A stretch of DNA of 64,000 nt from assembly GCA_023420895.1 (NCBI GenBank), contig JAEZUY010000021.1:1-64000 (forward strand), written 5' to 3'. This document shows, in pieces, positions 1 to 7,580 of the stretch; position 1 is the first letter of the stretch; every line of letters starts with the position of its first letter. A program made the translations under genes and the position numbers. A model generated the notes under the pieces. It ran no database searches and had not been told where the DNA came from. It was given only the letters and a program-made list of their open reading frames with translations. The DNA comes from Bacillota bacterium (GTDB taxonomy: Bacteria > Bacillota > Clostridia > Tissierellales > Gottschalkiaceae).

Positions 1-9
1 AATAAAAAA

Positions 10-37
10 GACGGAAAGAATCAACTTCTTTTCCGTC
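10..37 (-). terminator. Intrinsic terminator after the rnhA operon
   Basis: GACGGAAAGAA pairs with TTCTTTTCCGTC (one bulged T). On the minus strand the stem is followed by TTTTTTATT. It lies directly after the stop of the gene at 51-347 and closes the six-gene unit that begins with rnhA. Confidence 0.82.
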
Positions 38-50
38 ATATACTCTATAT

Positions 51-347
51 TTACAGATCAAATTTGCCTTCGTCTATAGCTTCTTCTGTCAGTTCATCTG
101 AATCTGCGAAGTGATCTGTCTCTTTAAGCTTCTCTGTGAAATAAGCGTATATTCTGTCGAAAAGCTCAAGATATTTCTCGTCTTCAAGTTTGAGTTCTTT
201 AAATGCGTCTCTTCTCGCTGCGCCATGAGCCCCGTCGTATATATAGAACGGCATTTCCATATCATTTCCCGGTATAAGGCTCACTCTTGCATTAGATTCC
301 ACTCTTAAAAATCTCATATAAGTCTTCATTATTTCTCTGTCATCCAT
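51..347 (-). CDS. Small acidic hypothetical protein, 98 aa
   Basis: I do not recognise a family. The product has no signal peptide or membrane segment, looks helical in its second half, and ends in an acidic tail (EEAIDEGKFDL). A GGAGG site about nine bases before the ATG supports the start. It is the last gene of a minus-strand unit (rnhA, DUF5685-type, TPR, J-domain, membrane protein, this gene), about 60 bases after the membrane protein gene and just before a strong terminator. A soluble cytoplasmic protein is likely. Its function is unknown. Confidence 0.75.
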   Translation of the reverse strand: MDDREIMKTYMRFLRVESNARVSLIPGNDMEMPFYIYDGAHGAARRDAFKELKLEDEKYLELFDRIYAYFTEKLKETDHFADSDELTEEAIDEGKFDL

Positions 348-407
348 ATTTTATGCCTCCTGATTTTATTATTGCTCTCCTATATATTATACCACTATTT
401 TTAATTT

Positions 408-938
408 CTAAAATTTGATTGCTGAATCTGTTTTTCTCTTAACCGCTGTAATAAGCATGCTGAAAACTCTGTCGTATATAAAGAACAGAATTTCAGCTGA
501 TATTATAAGAAGAAGCATATTTATTCTTATATCTATTTCTCCTAAAAGAACGTTTTTTGCTATGAGATATATTATAATTCCTGACAGATTGAAAAAAGCG
601 TATTTTATAATATACTCTTTTATAAAGTCTCTCTTCTTTTCTGCCGCGGCTTTTACCAGCGGATATATTCCGAAGAACATCAGAAAATAGAGAGGAACTG
701 TCTTCTCAGGCGTCAAGAGAAAAGCCAGCGCTGAAGAGGCGCCGTAAACCAGCGCCGCCGCTTTGTATCCGAATTTTATAAAAATAAGGGCTATCAGCAC
801 AGATGCCGCTGAAAGAACTGCGAGTCTGTTGTATCTCAGAACAGCAGTCATATAGAGCATTATCACTATTAAAGCCGCTGAAAGCCCTCCCCATGAAATT
901 GCGCGTGTATTCTGTTTTCTTCTTCTCATTCCGTTCAT
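408..938 (-). CDS. Polytopic membrane protein, 176 aa
   Basis: About six hydrophobic segments are visible, near residues 14-34, 38-55, 58-75, 81-98, 112-132 and 140-163, with a basic N-terminus (MRRRKQ) and a basic C-terminus (VKRKTD). The first segment begins AISWGGLSAAL. This resembles small conserved membrane proteins of Clostridia, possibly of ECF-transporter S-component type, but I cannot name the family with confidence. It follows the J-domain protein gene by about 35 bases in the same operon. The ribosome site is weak, so the fourth codon (ATG at 929) is an alternative start. Confidence 0.75.
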   Translation of the reverse strand: MNGMRRRKQNTRAISWGGLSAALIVIMLYMTAVLRYNRLAVLSAASVLIALIFIKFGYKAAALVYGASSALAFLLTPEKTVPLYFLMFFGIYPLVKAAAEKKRDFIKEYIIKYAFFNLSGIIIYLIAKNVLLGEIDIRINMLLLIISAEILFFIYDRVFSMLITAVKRKTDSAIKF

Positions 939-972
939 ATTCTGTTAAATCTGATTTATGCCGCTCAGTTTT

Positions 973-1686
973 CTAGCAGCATGAAATCAGATCTCCTCCC
1001 ATACATTCGCACAGTGAATCTGCACAGCACATGCATGACATAGTTCCGCATAAGTCTCCGCAGCACGGATCTACTTCTCTGTATCCCGTATTGTAGCTCT
1101 GAGTTCTGTAGGCGCTGTTCATAGCCCTCATCTGCTCTTTTCCCTGTCTGTATTCTGCATTTGAAGGATCCATAGATATGGCTGTGTCTATATACTGATG
1201 GGCCTGGTCAAACCATCCCATATGGAATACGGTTATCGCTGAAAGAAAATACCACTCTGCATCTCTCTGTCTTATCGCTGAAAGAAGCGCATAAGCTTCG
1301 CTGTATCTTCTCGATGTCAGGAATGTTCTTATCTGGCGGTACTGAGCTTCTTTCTGATTCGAACTGTATCCCGAACTTCCCGCTCCAGAGCCGCTGTATC
1401 CGGAACTGTAGCCTGAACCCGAGCTGTATCCCGATGAGCCGTAGCTGTTCTGCTGGCTTCTGTACTGGCTTCCGGCCGCACTTCCCGCATTTCCCGTTCC
1501 TCTCTGAGATTTTATCTGTGAATAGGCTTCATTTATCTCTTTGACTTTCTCTTCGGCTAAATCAGCCAGAGGATTGTTAACATATCTATCCGGATGGTAT
1601 TTCTTTATGAGATTCTTATATGCAGTTTTTATCTCTTCATCGGTCGCATTGGGACTGACTTCCAGCACCTCATAAGGATTTTTCAT
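973..1686 (-). CDS. J-domain (DnaJ-like) protein with Cys-rich tail, 237 aa
   Basis: Residues 1-65 form a J domain with the HPD motif at 31-33, which in this family stimulates the ATPase of a DnaK (Hsp70) partner. A Gly/Ser/Tyr-rich linker of SSGYSSGSGYSSG type spans about 70-110. A TPR-like helical region (about 115-195) contains AEWYFLSAI. The C-terminal 30 residues hold ten cysteines in CC, CxC and CxxxxC spacings, which suggests metal binding or a redox role. It is not a full DnaJ: the zinc-finger and substrate domains are missing. The AGGAGA site and ATG are clear. The gene after the linker is closely related to its upstream neighbour at 1756-2091, which lacks the J domain. Confidence 0.88.
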   Translation of the reverse strand: MKNPYEVLEVSPNATDEEIKTAYKNLIKKYHPDRYVNNPLADLAEEKVKEINEAYSQIKSQRGTGNAGSAAGSQYRSQQNSYGSSGYSSGSGYSSGYSGSGAGSSGYSSNQKEAQYRQIRTFLTSRRYSEAYALLSAIRQRDAEWYFLSAITVFHMGWFDQAHQYIDTAISMDPSNAEYRQGKEQMRAMNSAYRTQSYNTGYREVDPCCGDLCGTMSCMCCADSLCECMGGDLISCC

Positions 1687-1755
1687 CTACATCTCTCCTG
1701 TCTAATCTTGTTTTCTTCTCTTATTTTCTTTCGTCTCTTTCTCATTTTTTCATGT

Positions 1756-2091
1756 TTACTTCTTTATCTGCTCTTTTCTCTTTCTGTACTCTTCATTTTC
1801 CGGCTCCATAGATACGGCTTTGTCCATATACTGAACCGCTCTTGCTGATGAACCTGTCCCGAGTTCTATTTCTCCTTTTAGAAAATACCACTCCGCATCT
1901 CTCTGTCTTACCGCTGAAAGAAGCGTCTGAGCTTCATTGTATCTTCCGGCTGAAATATATGATTTTATCTGACGGTACTGAGCTTCACTCTGAGCCGGAG
2001 AAAGTCCCGGATTTTCAGCTTCACCCTGAGCCTTTTTATTTTCATCATCTGATTTAAGCTTCGCTTTTAACGCTTTGTAAGGACTCTTCAT
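1756..2091 (-). CDS. TPR-like protein, J-domain-deleted paralogue of the neighbour
   Basis: The 111-residue product matches the TPR part of the J-domain protein at 973-1686: AEAQYRQIKSYISAGRYNEA against EAQYRQIRTFLTSRRYSEA, then RQRDAEWYFL in both. Its first residues, MKSPYKALKA, match MKNPYEVLEV, but the rest of the J domain, including HPD, is absent. The 15 bases ATCTCTCCTGTCTAA, which carry the ribosome site, are identical upstream of both genes. A tandem duplication followed by internal deletion of the J domain and linker is the simplest reading. Its start lies 38 bases inside the end of the DUF5685-type gene, so the two are translationally coupled. It may bind the same clients or partners without recruiting DnaK. 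Confidence 0.82.
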   Translation of the reverse strand: MKSPYKALKAKLKSDDENKKAQGEAENPGLSPAQSEAQYRQIKSYISAGRYNEAQTLLSAVRQRDAEWYFLKGEIELGTGSSARAVQYMDKAVSMEPENEEYRKRKEQIKK

Positions 2092-2953
2092 CTTTATCTC
2101 TCCTGTCTAAAATCGATTCCATTTTTCTTCTCATTCCAATATATATTATATTTTCTATAATAGCTTTGTTCTTCTCTACAGGCAGAAGTTCATAAGAGCT
2201 TGCAATTGCGGCAAGTGAAGAGGTCAGAGTGAATTCTATCCTCTCTCTTATTCTCTCTCTGAACTCTGATATATTTTCATCTTCATTCATCATTCCGAAT
2301 ATAATCGGATTATAGCTTCCTTCTTTAAAATCTTCTTCCAAATCGTCAAACGCATCGAGAATATATATCCATCTTCCGAGATTATAAGCGAGCCATTTGA
2401 AAGCTCTCTTAGTCTTTTCGTCTTCTATTCCTTCATAGTCTGCAATTTCTTCCATTATTTTTGCAAATACATCCGCTATTTCATCGAGAATTCCGCATTT
2501 TTCCTCTTCAAGAGTCTTAATTTTTTTCAGAAGACTTTCTATCTTTCTGTATTTCTCTTCATATTTCTCTCTTGCCTTGACGCTTCCTCTTTTGAAAGCG
2601 AGACTTCCCATAAGACCTTTGAAAGATTTCTCATCTTCCCAGTCGTCTGCCAGATTGAAATAGGCAAGTATAGTTCCTATATTTGCCGCATAATCTAGCG
2701 CGCCGTCCCCGTATATATATTTTCTTCCTTTCAAAGGATGAGTTATGCATCCTTTCTTGTCTATCTTCATTCCGTTTTTTTCAAGCGATGACAGCATAAG
2801 TCCCAGAAACACTATATCGTAATTAAGAGCCGCTCTGGGTATTATTCCGTTTTCACGGTCTATAGATCTGCATATTCCGCAGTAGTAGGCTCTGAATATC
2901 TCATCGTCTTTTATTTTAAGTTCCGGACGGTATGGAACTACATATCCGAACAT
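2054..2953 (-). CDS. DUF5685-type protein, 299 aa
   Basis: The N-terminus (MFGYVVPYRPELKIKDDE followed by YYCGICRSID) is the signature I associate with the clostridial DUF5685 family, proteins of unknown function often found beside J-domain genes. The CxxC of YYCGICRS and a later CITHP segment could bind metal. The rest is helical, with many Glu/Lys pairs, and there is no signal peptide or clear membrane segment. It overlaps the end of rnhA by 16 bases and the start of the TPR gene by 38, so it is in the middle of a tightly coupled operon. Function is not established. The family call rests on memory of the N-terminal motif. Confidence 0.75.
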   Translation of the reverse strand: MFGYVVPYRPELKIKDDEIFRAYYCGICRSIDRENGIIPRAALNYDIVFLGLMLSSLEKNGMKIDKKGCITHPLKGRKYIYGDGALDYAANIGTILAYFNLADDWEDEKSFKGLMGSLAFKRGSVKAREKYEEKYRKIESLLKKIKTLEEEKCGILDEIADVFAKIMEEIADYEGIEDEKTKRAFKWLAYNLGRWIYILDAFDDLEEDFKEGSYNPIIFGMMNEDENISEFRERIRERIEFTLTSSLAAIASSYELLPVEKNKAIIENIIYIGMRRKMESILDRRDKDEESLQSVKSEA

Positions 2954-3417
2954 CTTATCTCGTCCATTCCTTTATTTGCAAGTTCATCCGCTTTTTCATT
3001 CATCGGAACTCCGGCATGGCCTTTGACCTTTATTATTTCTATATCTTCCATAGATTCGTAGAGTTCTAAAAGTCTTATCCAGAGCTCTTTGTTTTCAACC
3101 GGCTGCTTTCTCGCATTTTTCCACCCGTTTTTTCTCCACCCCTGATACCATTTCTGATTCAGACAGTTGCACACGTATGCAGAATCTGTATGGAGTCTCA
3201 CCGGAAGGTCTTTCCTTTTCAGTCTTTCTAATGCTTTTATAACTCCCGTCATTTCCATTCTGTTGTTCGTCGTGTTCTTTTCTCCTCCGCAGAGTTCAAG
3301 CTTGTGTTTACCGTATTTAAAAACTGCTCCCCAGCCTCCGACATTCGAAGAACTCTGATTTCCTGAACACGCTCCGTCTGTATATATTATAATAGTTCCG
3401 TTTTTCTTCATAATCAT
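2938..3417 (-). CDS. rnhA: Ribonuclease HI
   Basis: RNase HI cleaves the RNA strand of RNA-DNA hybrids (R-loops, primers) with two metal ions. The 159-residue product has the whole catalytic set: Asp14 in YTDGACSGN, Glu55 in NRMEMTG, Asp78 in HTDSAY, His134 in KVKGHAG and Asp144 in EKADELAN. Length is normal for the single-domain bacterial enzyme, with no hybrid-binding domain. ATG codons at 3417 and 3411 are both possible starts. It is the first gene of the minus-strand operon running to position 51 and overlaps the next gene by 16 bases. Confidence 0.95.
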   Translation of the reverse strand: MIMKKNGTIIIYTDGACSGNQSSSNVGGWGAVFKYGKHKLELCGGEKNTTNNRMEMTGVIKALERLKRKDLPVRLHTDSAYVCNCLNQKWYQGWRKNGWKNARKQPVENKELWIRLLELYESMEDIEIIKVKGHAGVPMNEKADELANKGMDEIRCSDM

Positions 3418-3529
3418 CCCGCTTTCTTAGCTAAATGCGTCTATATTTCTAATTATAGACTAAATATACATTGTATACTATTACATTTCTCTAAATTTTC
3501 TAATAAGAATCCTCTATTTCAGTGCTTTA

Positions 3530-3538
3530 TGGTATAAT
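3530..3538 (+). promoter_or_regulatory. Extended -10 promoter for the small membrane protein
   Basis: TGGTATAAT is a TG-N-TATAAT extended -10 element about 37 bases before the TTG start at 3575. No good -35 is visible, as is usual for extended -10 promoters. The rest of 3418-3574 holds the short palindrome TATACATTGTATA (about 3468-3480) and the rnhA upstream region. Confidence 0.55.
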
Positions 3539-3574
3539 GACTATAGTGTTAAATTCGGAAAGGTGTGATTCTGT

Positions 3575-3703
3575 TTGGATAAAACTAGAAATTCGAAAAG
3601 AGAAAAAAGAGAAAAGACTGTTAAGATATTAGCCATAGTAGTTGCGCTTATGTTCCTTATAACTACTGTTGTGGGATCTCTGTATTCTGCATTCATGTTC
3701 TAG
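3575..3703 (+). CDS. Tiny single-pass membrane protein, 42 aa
   Basis: A TTG start at 3575 sits 9 bases after GGAAAGGTG and opens a 42-codon frame ending TAG at 3701. Residues 2-17 are strongly basic (DKTRNSKREKREKTVK). Residues 18-40 form one hydrophobic segment (ILAIVVALMFLITTVVGS). An extended -10 upstream and a strong terminator at 3823 make it a complete small transcription unit on the plus strand, opposite to its neighbours. The composition suggests an N-in membrane peptide. No family is recognised, and it is not a toxin type I can identify. Confidence 0.62.
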   Translation: MDKTRNSKREKREKTVKILAIVVALMFLITTVVGSLYSAFMF

Positions 3704-3822
3704 AATATAATATTTATTTTATACTTAACTGTTAATTGACTGAAAATTTGAAAATATACAGCTGAGCATTCATTTCCTCTGTGCATATGGAGATTATGCC
3801 TGCTTATTATAATAGAAATGCG

Positions 3823-3853
3823 AAGAGCCGGAATCGAATCCGGCTCTTTTTTT
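3823..3853 (+). terminator. Strong terminator of the 3575-3703 unit
   Basis: A perfect 10-bp stem (AAGAGCCGGA with TCCGGCTCTT, six-base loop) is followed by a run of seven T on the plus strand. It is 120 bases after the stop of the tiny membrane protein. Apart from this terminator I see nothing in 3704-3948. Confidence 0.85.
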
Positions 3854-3948
3854 ATAATTTTACTGATTTTCTGCTGTTTCTGAAGTTCGAATCTGAAGTC
3901 AGAATTTCCTGCAGTTATAATCCGTCTGAAAAGCTTTTCCTTCTATCT

Positions 3949-5010
3949 CTATTTTCCAAGCGCTTTCATTCCGTATACATATCTCAGGAAGACTTCATCT
4001 TTATTTCCGCTTTCAAGGAATCTCTCAAGTCTCTTTTCAGGACTTCCTTTCTTTTCGGCATCGTCTATGACTGCCGCATCGAATGAGCAGAACTCCTCAA
4101 AACTTCCTGTCTTTCCGAAGAACTTTCCAGAACCTTTAGTCGCCATATAGAAAAGTTCTTTAAAAGAAAATATCTTTCTGTTTTCCTGCTCATGTCTTAA
4201 AGCTTTTAGAACAGAATGCTCTTCTCCTGTATATATTCCGAGTCTTTCTTCTCTCAAAAGCTTCTTCAGAGTTTCAGCCTCATCTTCAGAAATTTCTTCT
4301 CCGTAAGGACAGTATGCATTGTTTTCAGGAAGTTCGTCTAAGAAATCCGAAATTCCTCTTCCATTTGAAAAATCGATTATATTCAGAATATCTTTATAAA
4401 TATCTCTTCCGTAATCTCCGGTGTTTTCGATTTTTTCTTTTATTCTGTGCACATTTCTTCCGGCGATTTTCAGATTGGAGAGTCTTGCTATATTGAGTTT
4501 TTCTTCTATATTCTCTTCATCTTCATTTAAAAATATGAACGGTTTCACCAGAATTCTCGTATTTGCGCTCATTATGGCAAATTCCTCAAGATCATAGAGA
4601 GAATACTCTTTTCCTTCTGTTCTCTCATGACAGCAGTAAGCGCCAAGACCCAGGCTTTCTACATAATCCATAAGATAATAGCTGTCTTCAAGACTTCCCT
4701 CTGATATTATATTGAGTCTCGCCGTTCCTTCCTGCCATATGTCTTCAGATATTCTTCTGACTCTCTCTTCCTTTTTTTCAGAATCTTCTGCGTTTCTCGA
4801 AACTGCAAGACTGTTTACGAATCCTGGAATTATGAGTTTTCCGCTGTAATCGAACAGTCTAGTGTCTTTATGCTCTTCCGGAATCTCTCTGTAAATGCCC
4901 TTTATGAGATTTCCAAAGAGAATTATATATCCGTCTTCGTAAATTTCAAGTTTCCCGGGAGTTTCTGAAAAAACTATATCGCCTTTAAGAGCTCTCGCGT
5001 GCTTTGACAA
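3949..5010 (-). CDS. Guanine-deaminase-like protein lacking the metal site
   Basis: Both ends match clostridial guanine deaminase (GuaD), a zinc amidohydrolase that turns guanine into xanthine. The N-terminus has LKGDIVFSETPGK, EDGYIILFG and YSGKLIIPGFV; the C-terminus has YMATKGSGKFFGKTGSFEE, FDAAVIDD and a KRLERF segment. The HxH zinc motif that should follow PGFVD is replaced by NSLAVS (residues 66-71). The GSD segment that carries the last ligand is IYTGEEH (259-265), and the middle His segments are not visible. At 353 aa it is about 70-80 shorter than GuaD, with the loss in the core. The frame is intact. The TTG start has GGAGGTGA upstream. It is probably a non-catalytic relative with a binding or structural role. 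Confidence 0.7.
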   Translation of the reverse strand: MSKHARALKGDIVFSETPGKLEIYEDGYIILFGNLIKGIYREIPEEHKDTRLFDYSGKLIIPGFVNSLAVSRNAEDSEKKEERVRRISEDIWQEGTARLNIISEGSLEDSYYLMDYVESLGLGAYCCHERTEGKEYSLYDLEEFAIMSANTRILVKPFIFLNEDEENIEEKLNIARLSNLKIAGRNVHRIKEKIENTGDYGRDIYKDILNIIDFSNGRGISDFLDELPENNAYCPYGEEISEDEAETLKKLLREERLGIYTGEEHSVLKALRHEQENRKIFSFKELFYMATKGSGKFFGKTGSFEEFCSFDAAVIDDAEKKGSPEKRLERFLESGNKDEVFLRYVYGMKALGK

Positions 5011-5058
5011 GCAATCACCTCCGGTTTAAATATTTCTGAATCCGATAAAAGGCTCTAT

Positions 5059-5358
5059 TTAATAGTCATAGAGCGATTCGTTGTACTCATCCACTATCTC
5101 GTAGATAGTGTTTATTCTCTTCAGAAGCATGTAGTCTATTATTATATTCTTTTCTCTGGTTTCAAGATACATCTCGCGTGTCGCAAGATCTAAGATTACA
5201 TCCAGATAGCTGCTTCTGTAAATAGGTATACTCCTTGTAACATAGTAGTATCCTTCAAGACTTTTTACTACGAAATCGCAGTCTATTTCATTGAATTTGA
5301 CTGCTTCATCCAGTTTTCTGCAAACTTCTTCTACTCTTTTTACATCTACGTCTGCCAA
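5059..5358 (-). CDS. Hypothetical protein, 99 aa
   Basis: I do not recognise this protein. It is soluble, helical-looking and acidic with many Tyr and Ile (LEGYYYVTRSIPIYRSSY, then REMYLETREKN), and has no signal peptide. The start is TTG at 5358, with GGAGGGG seven bases upstream. It lies about 48 bases before the guanine-deaminase-like gene, so the two are probably co-transcribed. The pairing is the only hint to its role. Confidence 0.72.
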   Translation of the reverse strand: MADVDVKRVEEVCRKLDEAVKFNEIDCDFVVKSLEGYYYVTRSIPIYRSSYLDVILDLATREMYLETREKNIIIDYMLLKRINTIYEIVDEYNESLYDY

Positions 5359-5478
5359 GATTACCCCTCCATTAAATTTTTAGCCTTCTTATATATTATT
5401 ATATCACTAGTGAAAAAGCTTTCAATATAGTTATTTTCATTTAGAAAGGTTTTTTCTCAATATTTACATGTCTTACTG

Positions 5479-5487
5479 TGTTATAAT
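5479..5487 (+). promoter_or_regulatory. Extended -10 promoter for mtnN
   Basis: TGTTATAAT (TG-N-TATAAT) lies about 68 bases before the mtnN start, inside an AT-rich divergent region. No convincing -35 hexamer is at the right distance. Confidence 0.5.
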
Positions 5488-5554
5488 ATATATTATTAAA
5501 TAGAGATGATTATCAGTTAAAATTAATATATGAGAATAGAAAGAGGTGCTGTTT

Positions 5555-6262
5555 TTGAAACTTGGAATAATAGTTGCAATGGAAGAAGAACTCAAAGTGG
5601 TTCTTAACGATATGGAAGTAAAAGATAAGTCGGAACATGCTGGAATGGTGTTCTACGACGGAATATACCATGATTTAGAAGTCATAGCGGTGGTGTGCGG
5701 AGTCGGAAAAGTGAATGCGGCTGTTTGCACTCAGATTCTGATATCTGTTTACGGAGCTGACAAAATCGTGAATATTGGAGTCGCAGGCGGAGTGCGCAAA
5801 GATATAAAACAGGGAGATGTAGTCATAGCAGATACTCTGATTCAGCACGACGTCGACGCCAAAGGATTCGGATACGATCTTGGAAGAATTCCGAGACTCG
5901 ATGTTTTCGACTTCAAAAGCGACAGAGAGCTTATCGATATATGTCTTGAAGCCGGAAAAGAAGGTATAAAGGACCATCAGATATTCGTCGGAAGAATAGT
6001 TACAGGAGACCAGTTTATCGCATCTGCTGAAAAAACTGAATGGCTGGACAGATATTTCGGCGCATTCGCATGTGAAATGGAAGGAGCAAGCATCGCTCAG
6101 GTATGCCACTTGAATAAAGTGCCTTTCATAGTTATAAGATCTATATCTGACAATGCGGATTCTGAGGCTGCAGTTTCATTCGACGAGTTCCTTGAAACAG
6201 CAGTTGAAAATGCTACAGTCATACTTGAAGGACTGGTAAAAGAGCTTAAAAAAGCTGAATAA
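5555..6262 (+). CDS. mtnN: MTA/SAH nucleosidase
   Basis: This enzyme hydrolyses S-adenosylhomocysteine and methylthioadenosine, releasing adenine; its S-ribosylhomocysteine product feeds LuxS. The family features are present: LGIIVAMEEEL at the N-terminus with the catalytic Glu near residue 12, NIGVAGGV, FACEMEGASIAQV for ribose binding, and RSISDNAD carrying the catalytic Asp. Length (235 aa) is typical. I place the start at TTG 5555, six bases after AAGAGGTG. A GTG at 5546 is in frame but lies inside that ribosome site. It converges with luxS across a shared bidirectional terminator. Confidence 0.95.
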   Translation: MKLGIIVAMEEELKVVLNDMEVKDKSEHAGMVFYDGIYHDLEVIAVVCGVGKVNAAVCTQILISVYGADKIVNIGVAGGVRKDIKQGDVVIADTLIQHDVDAKGFGYDLGRIPRLDVFDFKSDRELIDICLEAGKEGIKDHQIFVGRIVTGDQFIASAEKTEWLDRYFGAFACEMEGASIAQVCHLNKVPFIVIRSISDNADSEAAVSFDEFLETAVENATVILEGLVKELKKAE

Positions 6263-6284
6263 TTTATTTTTCATATTAATTGAT

Positions 6285-6329
6285 AAAGCCTCCTGAGTTT
6301 ATTCGTCTGAATATCACTCAGGAGGCTTT
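6285..6329. terminator. Bidirectional terminator between mtnN and luxS
   Basis: A 14-bp perfect stem, AAAGCCTCCTGAGT with ACTCAGGAGGCTTT, around a 17-base loop lies between two convergent genes. T-rich sequence follows on both strands, stronger on the plus strand. Confidence 0.88.
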
Positions 6330-6359
6330 TATATATATTATTAAAGATATTTATCTGTT

Positions 6360-6809
6360 TTATTTCTTTTCCGCCATTTCTCTTATGAACTTGCCGGCAT
6401 ATTCTTTAGCCTTTTCAAGGTCATGAGCTTTTGCGTTTCCGCACTGAACTTCGTTAGCAGCCGGAATTTCTTCCGATTTTTTAACGTTTTCAAGCGAATT
6501 CAGAACCATTTCTTCAACATCTTCAGATTCAAGATCTCCCCATATAGTCATGTAGAAACCTGTTCTGCATCCCATTGGAGAAAGGTCTATAACGTCGTCT
6601 CCAAGTTTTTCATCTCTTAAATACACAGCCATCAGGTGCTCTAAAGTGTGTATTCCCGACATATCCATTTCTTCCTTATTAGGCTGCATGAATCTTATAT
6701 CGAATTTTGTAAGTTTATCTCCTTTTTCTCCAGTATATACTGTGACTTTTCTTATAAATGGAGCATGCACTTTTGTATGGTCCAGTTCAAAGCTTTCAAC
6801 TCTGCCCAT
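6360..6809 (-). CDS. luxS: S-ribosylhomocysteine lyase (AI-2 synthesis)
   Basis: LuxS splits S-ribosylhomocysteine into homocysteine and DPD, the AI-2 precursor. Metal ligands are His54 and His58 in HTLEH and Cys123 in EVQCGNAKAHDL. Cys81 in GCRTGFY is the catalytic thiol. At 149 aa the length is slightly short but normal. The ATG at 6809 is chosen because GGAGGTGA lies just upstream. A longer reading would start within that site. It is convergent with mtnN, which makes its substrate, and shares a terminator with it. It appears to be a single-gene unit. Confidence 0.96.
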   Translation of the reverse strand: MGRVESFELDHTKVHAPFIRKVTVYTGEKGDKLTKFDIRFMQPNKEEMDMSGIHTLEHLMAVYLRDEKLGDDVIDLSPMGCRTGFYMTIWGDLESEDVEEMVLNSLENVKKSEEIPAANEVQCGNAKAHDLEKAKEYAGKFIREMAEKK

Positions 6810-6856
6810 ATTCTTCACCTCCAAAATTTATATCATTTCTTCATCTCTGCTTTTAT

Positions 6857-7570
6857 CTAATCTCTGATAAACAGTTCGAGCAGCGGCTGTCTTTTAAGTG
6901 ACGGAATTGTGAATTCCGCCTTTATATCTATATTTTCAGGCGGATTTATATCCCAGACCATAGTCTTTCCGTCTCTTATATTGAGTCCGCTTCCCTGAAT
7001 TTCAACAGGAAGACTCAGCATCACTCTTATAAATGTGTTCTCTATGAGTTCTCTCTTGTCAGAACCCTCTTCAAGTCCGAGTTTTTCATATATTTCTTCA
7101 AACTCTATATTAAAATCAGCTTTTACACTGTAAGTGATTTTGCCTTTTTTCACGGCTATATAAGGCATGAAGTATTTGGCATAGTCGAGATAGCCGATAA
7201 CCATGCTTCTAGCCGCATTTTTCTCAGCTTCTCCTATGAACTTCTTTATTCTGAGTCCGAGCTTTTCTCTGCCGTCCTTATAAGTCTTCTTTATCTTCAC
7301 TGTCTCAATCCCGTGCTCTTCAAGTCTGTCTCTAAGACCTCTTATCAGCTCTTTTTCTTTTTCAGCCGCATCGAAATCGTCTTCTGAAACTGTTATATCA
7401 GCGAGCACCTGAGCTCTCGCATATTTATCGACATTTATGTCTATATCGATATCCGGGCTGAAAGATTCTTTTAATATAATTTCTAAAGATTCTTTTAATA
7501 TAATTTCTATAAGAGGGCCGAAATGTTCTGACAGTTCTGTCAGTTCTCCTTTCACCGAATCACCATCCAT
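6857..7570 (-). CDS. Uncharacterised protein with 24-bp internal duplication, 237 aa
   Basis: I do not recognise this firmly. The C-terminal segment GKTMVWDINPPENIDIKAEF recalls LppM/DUF3153-type beta domains, which are normally exported, but no signal peptide is visible here. The N-terminus contains a perfect eight-residue tandem repeat (IILKESLE IILKESFS) created by a 24-bp duplication at 7461-7508. The middle is charged and helical (AEKEKELIRGLRDRLEEHG). It follows the aminotransferase gene by ten bases and is probably co-transcribed with it. The ribosome site before the ATG at 7570 is weak, so the true N-terminus is uncertain. Confidence 0.7.
   Translation of the reverse strand: MDGDSVKGELTELSEHFGPLIEIILKESLEIILKESFSPDIDIDINVDKYARAQVLADITVSEDDFDAAEKEKELIRGLRDRLEEHGIETVKIKKTYKDGREKLGLRIKKFIGEAEKNAARSMVIGYLDYAKYFMPYIAVKKGKITYSVKADFNIEFEEIYEKLGLEEGSDKRELIENTFIRVMLSLPVEIQGSGLNIRDGKTMVWDINPPENIDIKAEFTIPSLKRQPLLELFIRD
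7461..7508. repeat. Perfect 24-bp tandem duplication inside a gene
   Basis: The unit beginning AAAGATTCTTTTAATATAAT occurs twice without a mismatch (7461-7484 and 7485-7508). It is in frame and adds eight residues to the product of 6857-7570. Perfect identity suggests a recent slippage event. Confidence 0.95.
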
Positions 7571-7580
7571 TTTCTGTAGT

